Origin: Oscillospiraceae bacterium
Lineage (GTDB): Bacteria; Bacillota; Clostridia; Oscillospirales; CAG-272
DNA: 64,000 nt
Assembly: GCA_015063385.1 (NCBI GenBank)
Contig: SVUG01000001.1
Coordinates: 1-64,000, forward strand
Direction of reading: 5' to 3'
In this document: positions 8,690-15,593 of the stretch, in pieces
Layout of the letters: each line of letters opens with the position of its first letter
Position numbering within the stretch: the first letter of the stretch is position 1
Position numbers and translations under genes: made by a program
Notes under the pieces: generated by a model
Databases searched by the model: none
What the model saw: only the letters and a program-made list of their open reading frames with translations
Told to the model about the DNA's origin: nothing

Positions 8690-10059
8690 TATTCTGAATC
8701 TGCTATCTGGAGCATTACGGCACACTCAATTCGCTTCTTAAACAGCTCGCAGCCGTATTTGTAAACACCGCCGATACTGCCGGTTGCGTGATACGCGTTA
8801 GCCGCGCATCCACCCGAGCAATAAAGCCTTGCCCAGCAGTCACGGCATTCTTCTCTTGCGTAGGCGTTGCAGGAGCGGAACTCGTCCTGCACCTCGATGT
8901 TCTTTACTCCGTTAAAAATGTCACCAAGCTTGTATTTCTCGTCACCGACGAACTGGTGGCAAGGATAAAGGTCGCCCCAAGGCGTCACCGCCATATACTC
9001 AGTACCCGAGCCGCAGCCCGTGATACGCTTATAAATGCAAGGGCCGTGCTTGAGGTCAAGCATATAGTGATAGAAGGTAAAGGGCCTGCCCTCCTTCTTT
9101 CTCTTTATCATTTCCTTTGCCAGAATCTCATACTGCTCAAAGAGCACGGGAAGGTCCTCTTCGGTCAGTGCATAGGGGTCACCGGGAGGACAAACAACAG
9201 GCTCCATAGACAGCTCGGTGAACCCGAGGTCTGCCATATGAATAATATCGTTTGTGAAATCAACATTATTATGCGTATATGTACCACGCACGTAATAGCC
9301 CTGTCCACCGCGGCTCTCAACAAGTCTCTTGAAGTTGGGGACTATCGTATCGTAGCTTCCCTTGCCCGAATAGTCAACGCGGAAGTGGTCGTTGACCTCC
9401 TTGCGTCCGTCGAGCGAAAGAACGACGTTGTGACATTCTTTATTAAGAAATTCTATCATTTCGTCGGTAAGTATCATACCGTTGGTGGTATAGGTGAAGC
9501 GGAAGTTTTTGTTCTTCTCTCCCTCAATGCTTCTTGCATACTCGACGAGCCTTTTTACCACGTCAAAATTGAGCGATGGCTCGCCGCCGAAGAAATCAAC
9601 CTCAAGGTTTCGCCTTGTTCCCGAATTTTCAATAAGGAAATCAAGCGCGCGCTTTCCGACCTCAAAGGACATAAGCGCCCTGTCGCCCTGGTATTTGCCC
9701 TGACTTGCAAAGCAATACGAGCAGTTGAGATTGCATGTATGTGCTACGTGCAGGCAAAGCGCCTTGACAACCTTGCTGTTGTTCTTGAAATCCGTCGCGA
9801 GCTTCTCGTAAGCGTCCTCTGAAAAGAGCTTTCCTGCCTCCTCAAGCGACCTTACGTCCTCAATACACTCAAGAATTTCCTCGCGGGTGACGTCCTCAAG
9901 ATGTCCGTATTTTTCGAGAATTTTCTCCACAATTTCCTCAGGAGTGTTCTCCTTATACATAGCGATAACATCGTAAGCCACCTCGTCTACGGTATGCACC
10001 GAGCCCGACGCGGTATCGAGAACTATGTTATATCCGTTCAGCTTGTACTGATGTACCAT
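8689..10059 (-). CDS. scfB: SCIFF peptide thioether maturase, radical SAM/SPASM
   Basis: Members of this family use S-adenosylmethionine and Fe-S clusters to form a thioether bridge in the SCIFF peptide. The 456-residue protein has an N-terminal peptide-binding region (about 1-90), the radical SAM motif C109-X3-C113-X2-C116 (CNLNCSYC) and a C-terminal SPASM region with many cysteines between about 340 and 445. The cognate peptide gene lies 87 bases upstream, the arrangement known across Clostridia. A stem-loop between them probably lets the peptide be made in excess. Its stop codon overlaps the start of a PLP decarboxylase. The natural role of the matured peptide is not established. Confidence 0.96.
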   Translation of the reverse strand: MVHQYKLNGYNIVLDTASGSVHTVDEVAYDVIAMYKENTPEEIVEKILEKYGHLEDVTREEILECIEDVRSLEEAGKLFSEDAYEKLATDFKNNSKVVKALCLHVAHTCNLNCSYCFASQGKYQGDRALMSFEVGKRALDFLIENSGTRRNLEVDFFGGEPSLNFDVVKRLVEYARSIEGEKNKNFRFTYTTNGMILTDEMIEFLNKECHNVVLSLDGRKEVNDHFRVDYSGKGSYDTIVPNFKRLVESRGGQGYYVRGTYTHNNVDFTNDIIHMADLGFTELSMEPVVCPPGDPYALTEEDLPVLFEQYEILAKEMIKRKKEGRPFTFYHYMLDLKHGPCIYKRITGCGSGTEYMAVTPWGDLYPCHQFVGDEKYKLGDIFNGVKNIEVQDEFRSCNAYAREECRDCWARLYCSGGCAANAYHATGSIGGVYKYGCELFKKRIECAVMLQIADSE

Positions 10060-10084
10060 TTTAAATCTCCATTTCCGAAAAATT

Positions 10085-10117
10085 AAGGGTGCCGCAAGGT
10101 TTGAGCGACACCCTTAT
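10085..10117 (-). terminator. Partial terminator between SCIFF peptide and maturase
   Basis: On the minus strand an 11-bp stem (AAGGGTGTCGC with GCGGCACCCTT) is followed by AATTTTT. Its position right after the peptide gene and before the maturase suggests incomplete termination that sets a high peptide-to-enzyme ratio. Confidence 0.75.
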
Positions 10118-10145
10118 CTCTGGCGCAAACGAACCGCCCGTAAAA

Positions 10146-10295
10146 TTACTTCTGGTTCTTGTTCTCGCACTGCTGGTTAGCAACGCCGCAAGAGGTCTTG
10201 CAAGCAGACTGGCAGGAGGTCTGGCACTCGCCACAGCCGCCGTTCTCTACGGTCTTTGCAATATTCTTGGTTTCAATAGTATTGATTCTTTTCAT
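10146..10295 (-). CDS. scfA: SCIFF peptide precursor (six cysteines in forty-five)
   Basis: The 49-residue peptide starts MKRINTIETKNIAKT and has six cysteines at positions 21, 24, 28, 32, 36 and 43, the defining SCIFF pattern. The ribosome site GGAGGG lies 6 bases before the ATG. A sigma-A promoter (TTGACA, 17 bases, TATAAT) precedes it. SCIFF is a ribosomally made peptide nearly universal in Clostridia and thought to be thioether-bridged by the adjacent radical SAM enzyme. There is no signal peptide and no adjacent exporter or protease, so it may stay in the cell or use a remote export system. Confidence 0.97.
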   Translation of the reverse strand: MKRINTIETKNIAKTVENGGCGECQTSCQSACKTSCGVANQQCENKNQK

Positions 10296-10334
10296 TTTTA
10301 AGCCCTCCAAACAGGTTTATAGATTAACATTGTT

Positions 10335-10363
10335 ATTATATCATAATGAAAAAATATTGTCAA
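10335..10363 (-). promoter_or_regulatory. Promoter of the SCIFF operon
   Basis: TTGACA (10358-10363) and TATAAT (10335-10340) on the minus strand, 17-base spacing, about 40 bases upstream of the SCIFF start. Confidence 0.85.
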
Positions 10364-10408
10364 TAGATAAATAAAAATTTGTCTTTGTGTGTAAAGTGTG
10401 TCGATTTG

Positions 10409-11107
10409 TCAGCGATTTTTTCTTTTTCTCGCGAAATTTTTAAGGTTTTCCTCGTTCACTCTCTCGATGTATTCACGGAATTCTGACAGAATTCTTCTGC
10501 CCAGACCGCGATAATCCATAGCCAAGACCTTTTCTATCTTCTTTTTGCGTATTTCCTCAGGCACACCGTAAATGGTAAGTATAGTAGACAGAGTGCGCTC
10601 TATTTGAAGCGGAAGCGGAATATCCTCCTCGCGAGTCATTATCGTAGCGTATTCTATACCCGAAACTATGTTCTCGGTTGCGCGCCACCATTCGTCGTCC
10701 TTTTCAGGACAAAATTCGCCAAACACTGCACGTGTTTTCTCGGTATCTGCAGAGCGAATCAAATCCAGAGTATAGGGTATGGAATAGGTCGAGGCGTAGA
10801 AATCACGTACGACCTCGCTTTCCTCACACGCCGCTGCTATGGACGTAAGCTCAAGGCAATAAGCAAGCAACGAGCTTTGCCCCTCCTCCGTCGCGTGCTC
10901 CATAAGCAGATTCTGAAAATCTATAAGCTCATCAACCAAAACGGCAAGTAAATGGTCCTTGGTAGGAAAATAAAAGGTTATATTTCCCGTGCTCAGCCCC
11001 AGCATGCGCCCAATCTTGCCAACTGTGGTCTCGGTATATCCTTCCTCAATAAAAAGCCTTGCACCAAGCTGGATTATTTGAAGACGGGTATTAGGTTTTC
11101 TCCCCAT
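10409..11107 (-). CDS. TetR-family transcriptional regulator
   Basis: The 232-residue protein has a TetR N-terminal DNA-binding domain. IIQLGARLFIEEGYTETTVGKI leads into the turn, and GNITFYFPTKDHLL is the recognition-helix segment. The C-terminal ligand domain (60-232) is not recognisable. I chose the ATG at 11107, 6 bases after AAAGGAG. The promoter carries the palindrome AGCATATATGCT at its start point, which suggests autorepression. The neighbouring MATE exporter gene, on the same strand but separated by a terminator, is a plausible second target; that link is inferred from position only. Confidence 0.9.
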   Translation of the reverse strand: MGRKPNTRLQIIQLGARLFIEEGYTETTVGKIGRMLGLSTGNITFYFPTKDHLLAVLVDELIDFQNLLMEHATEEGQSSLLAYCLELTSIAAACEESEVVRDFYASTYSIPYTLDLIRSADTEKTRAVFGEFCPEKDDEWWRATENIVSGIEYATIMTREEDIPLPLQIERTLSTILTIYGVPEEIRKKKIEKVLAMDYRGLGRRILSEFREYIERVNEENLKNFARKRKNR

Positions 11108-11138
11108 TTCTTTCTCCTTTGTAAGCGATTTTGGGAAT

Positions 11139-11180
11139 AGCATATATGCTAATTATATAGCAAAGCTTTTTGTTTGTCAA
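11139..11180 (-). promoter_or_regulatory. TetR promoter with palindromic operator
   Basis: TTGACA (11175-11180) and TATAAT (11152-11157) are spaced by 17 bases on the minus strand. The perfect 12-bp palindrome AGCATATATGCT (11139-11150) covers the expected start point, where a bound repressor would block transcription. Confidence 0.75.
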
Positions 11181-11196
11181 TAGCTTTTCAATACAA

Positions 11197-11225
11197 AAAA
11201 GGACTACTGCGAGTCCTTTTTTTGT
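11197..11225. terminator. Terminator downstream of MATE gene
   Basis: AAAAAAGGACT pairs with AGTCCTTTTTTT around a 6-base loop, right after the MATE stop on the minus strand. Confidence 0.85.
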
Positions 11226-11230
11226 ATCTG

Positions 11231-12631
11231 TTATTTGCTTGTGCTGTGTACTTCGATATCAGCATCTATCGAATTAAGCGCCTTTTTGAACTGGAAGATG
11301 AAGAGCACCGTGGTGAAGGTGACTGCGAGAAAATCCGCTATAGGCTCGGCGAGGTAAACCGCCGTCGTTTTCATTCCCGAATCAAAGAACAAAGGAACTA
11401 TATAAATAAGCGGAAGCAAGAGCACAAACTTTCTCATAACAGCAACCGCCACCGAGGAGAGCGCCTTGCCAAGAGATACGAAGGTCATCTGGCAGGCAAC
11501 CTGTATGCCAAATATACCGAGCACGGCACAATAAATACGCAGCGCAGGCGCAGTAAAGTCGAGGAGAGCTGCCTCCGATGTGAAAATCGAAGCGAATGCG
11601 CGCGGGAAAATCAACACACCGAGCCAAAGCGTGACGGAATAAATAAGGCTGCAACAAAGGAGAAGCTTGAAAATAGCCTTTACTCTATCCTTGTTTTTTG
11701 CACCGTAGTTGTAGCTTATTATCGGTTGTGCGCCTTGTGCAAGTCCCTGCAGCGGAAGCATCGCAAACTGCATTACGCTCGTGAGAATAGTCATCGCGCC
11801 TACGGCAATATCGCCGCCATATCCCTGAAGCGAGGAGTTAAAGCAAACCGAAATTACGCTCTCGCTCGCCTGCATTACGAACGGAGCAAGACCGAGCGCA
11901 AGGCAAGGCAAAGCAAGCTTCAGGTCGATTTTCAAGGTTGAAAGGCGTAAACGAAGAATGCTTTTTTTGCCCATAAGAAAGGCAAGAACGAACACGCAGG
12001 ATATTGCCTGCGAAATAACCGTTGCAACCGCTGCACCGCGAACGCCAAGACCGAGTGCGAAAATGAAAATCGGGTCAAGTATAATGTTTGCCACAGCACC
12101 GACAACCACGGTGTACATTCCAACCTTGGCAAAGCCCTGCGCTGTAATATAAGCGTTCATTCCGAGAGTCAGCTGAACGAATATTGTGCCAAAAGCGTAT
12201 ATTTGCATATACCCTGCGGCAAAACTAATAGTGTTCTCGCTCGCGCCAAATGCGAGGAGTAAATCTCTATGCCAAATAAGAAGCACTGCTGTCAGAATAA
12301 TCGAAATTATAATCTGCATTGAGAAGCACGAGCCCATAGTGCGCTCAGCGGTGTCCTTATCTCCCCTGCCCATAAAAATAGAGGCTCTTGGCGCACCGCC
12401 TGAACTGATAAGCGCGGCAAACGCCGAAACTATCATTATTATCGGCATGCAAACACCCACACCTGTAAGCGCAAGGTCGCCGACCTCTGCCATATGACCG
12501 ATATAGATGCGGTCGACCACGTTATAAAGCATATTTATCAGCTGGGCAGAAATCGTCGGTATCGCCAGCTTAAAAAGCAACTTACCTATCGGCTCTGTGC
12601 CAAGGAAAGCGTTATCATTTGTAGTATTCAA
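11231..12631 (-). CDS. MATE-family multidrug/Na+ antiporter
   Basis: The 466-residue membrane protein has about 12 hydrophobic helices in two similar halves, as in the MATE superfamily. Recognisable elements are KLAIPTISAQLINMLYNVVDR in helix 1 and the cytoplasmic segment IGHM. Members export cationic drugs or metabolites in exchange for Na+ or H+. The start codon is TTG (12629-12631), 6 bases after GGAGAA; there is no suitable ATG upstream. A TetR gene lies directly downstream behind a terminator. Substrate cannot be inferred. Confidence 0.92.
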   Translation of the reverse strand: MNTTNDNAFLGTEPIGKLLFKLAIPTISAQLINMLYNVVDRIYIGHMAEVGDLALTGVGVCMPIIMIVSAFAALISSGGAPRASIFMGRGDKDTAERTMGSCFSMQIIISIILTAVLLIWHRDLLLAFGASENTISFAAGYMQIYAFGTIFVQLTLGMNAYITAQGFAKVGMYTVVVGAVANIILDPIFIFALGLGVRGAAVATVISQAISCVFVLAFLMGKKSILRLRLSTLKIDLKLALPCLALGLAPFVMQASESVISVCFNSSLQGYGGDIAVGAMTILTSVMQFAMLPLQGLAQGAQPIISYNYGAKNKDRVKAIFKLLLCCSLIYSVTLWLGVLIFPRAFASIFTSEAALLDFTAPALRIYCAVLGIFGIQVACQMTFVSLGKALSSVAVAVMRKFVLLLPLIYIVPLFFDSGMKTTAVYLAEPIADFLAVTFTTVLFIFQFKKALNSIDADIEVHSTSK

Positions 12632-12742
12632 GGTTTTCTCCTATTTTTTTCTTAAATTGTATCACAAAAATATGAATTTTTCAATTATTTTAATCCATAA
12701 AAGCTGCTCTTTATGCTTTTTTTACTTTTTTTTGAAATCCAC

Positions 12743-12771
12743 TTGACAAAAGGGAAACTCTTTGATATAAT
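12743..12771 (+). promoter_or_regulatory. Promoter of tRNA cluster
   Basis: TTGACA (12743-12748) and TATAAT (12766-12771) with 17-base spacing, 15 bases before the first tRNA. Confidence 0.9.
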
Positions 12772-12786
12772 TGTATAGCAATTGAC

Positions 12787-12862
12787 GGAAGGTTAGCTCA
12801 GTTGGGAGAGCATCTGCCTTACAAGCAGAGGGTCACAGGTTCGAGCCCTGTACTTTCCACCA
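12787..12862 (+). tRNA. tRNA-Val (anticodon TAC)
   Basis: A 76-base cloverleaf. The acceptor GGAAGGT pairs with ACTTTCC, the anticodon loop CTTACAA sits in the stem TCTGC/GCAGA, the T-loop is GTTCGAGCC, and CCA is encoded. Confidence 0.97.
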
Positions 12863-12901
12863 ATGTCTAGAGTCGATAATCGGCTCTAGACTATATTTTA
12901 C

Positions 12902-12978
12902 GGCTTGGTAGCTCAGTTGGTTAGAGCGCTAGCCTGTCACGCTAGAGGTCGTGGGTTCGAGCCCCATCCGAGTCGCCA
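12902..12978 (+). tRNA. tRNA-Asp (anticodon GTC)
   Basis: A 77-base cloverleaf. The acceptor GGCTTGG pairs with CCGAGTC, the anticodon loop is CTGTCAC in stem CTAGC/GCTAG, the discriminator is G, and CCA is encoded. Confidence 0.97.
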
Positions 12979-13025
12979 ATTTTTATAAAACATTACCGCT
13001 CGAACAGAGCGAGAATTAAATACCT

Positions 13026-13101
13026 GCGGATTTAGCTCATTTGGTAGAGCGCCACCTTGCCAAGGTGGAGGTGGCGGGTTCGAGCCCCGTAATCCGCTCC
13101 A
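13026..13101 (+). tRNA. tRNA-Gly (anticodon GCC)
   Basis: A 76-base cloverleaf. The acceptor GCGGATT pairs with AATCCGC, the anticodon loop is TTGCCAA in stem CCACC/GGTGG, and CCA is encoded. Its 3' end recurs twice downstream. Confidence 0.97.
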
Positions 13102-13104
13102 ATA

Positions 13105-13138
13105 AAAAAGCAACCTCGTTTTCGGGGTTGCTTTTTTA
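13105..13138 (+). terminator. Terminator of tRNA cluster
   Basis: AAAAAAGCAACCTCG pairs with CGGGGTTGCTTTTTT around a TTTT loop, 4 bases after tRNA-Gly. Confidence 0.92.
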
Positions 13139-13579
13139 TTGGGACGGTAGGGGTGAGAAGGGGAGCGGTAGTGAATGACAGTCCGGTGGACTGTCAGAGC
13201 CGCGACTGACCGACGAGCGCAGTTCGCGAGGAGAATCGAGCCCCGTAATTTTTAGTATATAAGGGGCGTCCACCAGCCAAGAACCCTTTGGGGTTCTGCG
13301 GGTTCGTTGCCTCTTGAAACATAGTCGTTCTGCTCGCTTCGATACACTCTGCTCGCATTACTCCTTGTTCCTGCGCATTCGCGACGCTAAAAACAACACT
13401 TAGTTGTTTTTTGCTGCTCACCCGTAATCCGCTATAAAGTAAAAATGCAACTTTGTGATATGTTTTTTCTGAAGTGGATAAGGGGCGTCCACTCGCCATA
13501 AGCCTCTTTCGAGGTTCTGCACATTCGCTACGAAGAAAAAGGACCGCCTAATTGCATTAAATCTGCTTTTGGGCCGTCC
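13139..13579. other. Gene-poor stretch with tRNA-Gly 3'-end remnants
   Basis: No convincing gene is visible. The stretch holds TCGAGCCCCGTAAT (13236-13249), identical to tRNA-Gly 13080-13093, and CCCGTAATCCGCT (13421-13433), identical to 13086-13098. A near-duplicate starting ATAAGGGGCGTCCAC occurs near 13258 and near 13478. There are several hairpins, including the perfect GACAGTCC/GGACTGTC at about 13178-13196 and GAACCC/GGGTTC near 13283. This is what repeated integration and loss at the tRNA-Gly 3' end would leave behind. Confidence 0.6.
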
Positions 13580-13783
13580 TTATTTTTTATCTTCTGTTCT
13601 TCCTAGCAAATAATCAAGTGAAACATCAAAATAATCAGCGAATTTTATTAAGGTTTCATAATCCGCTTCCCTCTCACAATTTTCGTATCTGCTTATGCTG
13701 TTTTGGTTCATATTCAAATCAAGCGCTAACTTTAGTTGTGATATTTTTCGCATTTTTCTCAATTTTTTTAGCCTAAATTCCAT
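13580..13783 (-). CDS. Small XRE-family repressor
   Basis: The 67-residue protein is a single Cro/C1 helix-turn-helix. ISQLKLALDLNMNQNSISRYENCER holds the recognition helix, and ADYFDVSLDYLLGRTE is the usual C-terminal end of this type, common in phages and small mobile elements. It faces a divergent membrane protein gene across a 91-base region with two matching palindromes. I infer that it represses both itself and that gene. Its place next to tRNA-Gly remnants fits cargo of a degraded integrative element. Confidence 0.88.
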   Translation of the reverse strand: MEFRLKKLRKMRKISQLKLALDLNMNQNSISRYENCEREADYETLIKFADYFDVSLDYLLGRTEDKK

Positions 13784-13807
13784 TTTTCACCTTTTTTCAA
13801 AAACCTC

Positions 13808-13860
13808 TTGACATAATTATACCATTTTGGTATAATGAATATATCCCATTTTGGTATATA
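13808..13860 (+). promoter_or_regulatory. Divergent promoter with two CCATTTTGG operators
   Basis: TTGACA (13808-13813) and TATAAT (13831-13836) are spaced by 17 bases. The palindrome with arms ATTATACCA and TGGTATAAT (13816-13836, TTT centre) covers spacer and -10 box. A second, less perfect copy containing CCCATTTTGGTATA lies at about 13840-13860, covering the start region. Paired sites of this kind next to an XRE gene indicate a repressor operator. Confidence 0.8.
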
Positions 13861-13874
13861 GGAGGACTTTTAAA

Positions 13875-14468
13875 ATGAATTGTGAAAAACACCCAAACAA
13901 TGATGCTGTTGCACAATGTGCCGAGTGTGGCACCGGCATTTGCAAAGAATGTGCGGAAAACACTAAAGAATTACGTGAGTATCACGGAGCCTTGTGCCTT
14001 GATTGCTATGCTGATCATATCAAGCACGCACTTTATAACACCGACGAAGAGTTGAAAAAGATTAAAAGAAAGATTAAAGGCAAACTCTTCTTTTATATAA
14101 TAGGGTTAATTTGTGTTGCTATTGGAGGCATAATGTTTCTTACTAACAATACAGAGAACGCAGAAGTCTTTATAGTATTTGGCGTTTTCTTTTGTGGTAT
14201 TTATATGGGTATTGCCGGCTGGAAAACTGCATCCGAAGGATATGCAGAACAAGAAGAGAAGTATGGCGCTACTTACACAGTCACAAGTGACGGAAGTGTT
14301 TACAAGGATCAAGGATGGGGTATAAAGATTATTTTCTTCCTTATATCCCTTGCCTTTGGAATTATTGCAACCCCTATTTCATTACCCGCCGATTCGCAAA
14401 AAAAGAAATCCGCTGAAAACAACTTTATAATCCTTGAAGAAGAACTCGCCAGAATCAACAATCTGTAA
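13875..14468 (+). CDS. B-box-type zinc-finger membrane protein
   Basis: The 197-residue protein begins with a Cys/His zinc-binding module: CEKHPNNDAVAQCAECG, then CKEC and CLDC. This B-box-like motif is found at the N terminus of many bacterial membrane proteins. Three hydrophobic segments follow at about residues 73-95, 98-120 and 148-170. The ATG at 13875 is preceded by AGGAGGAC. Function is unknown. It is controlled from the XRE operator region and lies in a tRNA-adjacent, possibly mobile segment. Confidence 0.8.
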   Translation: MNCEKHPNNDAVAQCAECGTGICKECAENTKELREYHGALCLDCYADHIKHALYNTDEELKKIKRKIKGKLFFYIIGLICVAIGGIMFLTNNTENAEVFIVFGVFFCGIYMGIAGWKTASEGYAEQEEKYGATYTVTSDGSVYKDQGWGIKIIFFLISLAFGIIATPISLPADSQKKKSAENNFIILEEELARINNL

Positions 14469-14472
14469 AAGG

Positions 14473-14505
14473 AAAAATGCAGGCATAATGCCTGCATTTT
14501 CTTTC
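14473..14505. terminator. Terminator between zinc-finger gene and AraC gene
   Basis: AAAATGCAGGCA pairs with TGCCTGCATTTT around a 3-base loop, followed by CTTTC; it serves two convergent genes. Confidence 0.85.
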
Positions 14506-14547
14506 TTTTATACTTTATTTAGTGTTATAAGTGGTGTTTTGCTATCT

Positions 14548-15390
14548 TTAGTTTGCATTTTCACGGAGATTTAAGGGATTTGCATGATTGCTTGGCTTTA
14601 CTCCGCCTCTTATTTTTGACGGGGAGATGCCGTAATGCTCCTTAAATTTATATGAAAAATAATTACTATCATTAAAGCCGCAGGCATAGGCGACGTCAAT
14701 TATTGAACGCCCCGGCTCGTTTAAAAGTATTTGTTCTGCGCGCTGAAGCCTATATAGAGTTAAATACTCGTTAAAGCCGAATGCAGTCTTCTGCTTGAAG
14801 GTTCTGGATAGATGCTCGGGACTGACGCTAAGATGCTTTGCCGCTGAGGTCAGACGGATATCAGCCATATAATTCTGCTGTATGTATTTTATCGTATCCT
14901 CAACCATGGTATTGCCAAGGTTTTTGTGATTTCCCGATCCCCCGTGTCTTATCATAAGCACCAACAACTGCTCGGTATATGCACGCAGGGCATGCAGGGA
15001 GAGGTAGTCGTTTCTCATATACTCCTGCTCTATCATTGCAAATATAGACTCAACCTGATGTGATATTGCCCTGTTTCTGTAGAGATAACCCATAGCCTTA
15101 ATCTCTTCTAAAATTACAGGAGAAATAAAACTTTCAGGGAAATTGAGAAGCAGTCTGCTATGCGAACGCGAGGTATAATTTGTGCGATGTATTATGTCGC
15201 AGGGAACGAGAATTATATCCCCAGATACCACGTCGTACGAATGGTCGCCTATAAAATAATTGCATTTTCCCTCTCGCATATAATAAAGCTCAAAAAAGCT
15301 ATGATAATGCCGTGTAGCAACGCTGCCGCTTACGTTTTCTTTTTTATCAAAATAGTAATCGCAGCTTTTATCTTTTAATCCTTCTTTCAA
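14548..15390 (-). CDS. AraC-family transcriptional regulator
   Basis: The 280-residue protein has an N-terminal cupin sensor domain (HYHSFFELYYMREGKCNYFIG, residues about 28-49) and a C-terminal pair of AraC helix-turn-helices: IRLTSAAKHLSVSPEHLSRTFK, then the typical IIDVAYACGFNDSNYFSYKFKEHYGISPSKIR. Such proteins usually activate sugar or glycoside genes. No such gene adjoins it here: the neighbours are a convergent gene and the isocitrate dehydrogenase terminator, so the target is elsewhere. The start is a TTG at 15390, 8 bases after AAAGAGG; the nearby ATG is out of frame. Confidence 0.92.
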   Translation of the reverse strand: MKEGLKDKSCDYYFDKKENVSGSVATRHYHSFFELYYMREGKCNYFIGDHSYDVVSGDIILVPCDIIHRTNYTSRSHSRLLLNFPESFISPVILEEIKAMGYLYRNRAISHQVESIFAMIEQEYMRNDYLSLHALRAYTEQLLVLMIRHGGSGNHKNLGNTMVEDTIKYIQQNYMADIRLTSAAKHLSVSPEHLSRTFKQKTAFGFNEYLTLYRLQRAEQILLNEPGRSIIDVAYACGFNDSNYFSYKFKEHYGISPSKIRGGVKPSNHANPLNLRENAN

Positions 15391-15560
15391 ACCGCATCCT
15401 CTTTTCTGTTTGCAAATTAACCCTAGGTATTAAAATCATTTTAGCATATACCGTCAAAAAAATCAAGATTTTTCGCTTTTATAACGACAATTTTCAAAAA
15501 TCTTAATAATATTGATGCGTTAATATAATTTATGATGCACTTGTCTAACTGACATTTAAT

Positions 15561-15593
15561 AAAAAAAGAACGGGAATTCCCGTTCTTTTTTTA
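15561..15593. terminator. Terminator of the citrate synthase-icd operon
   Basis: A perfect palindrome AAAGAACGGGAATTCCCGTTCTTT flanked by further A and T runs lies directly 3' of the isocitrate dehydrogenase stop. Confidence 0.9.

Noticed and set aside
13194..13499. A 101-codon minus-strand open frame after the tRNA cluster
   Set aside because: It runs through the tRNA remnants and duplicated segments, and no ribosome site is present.
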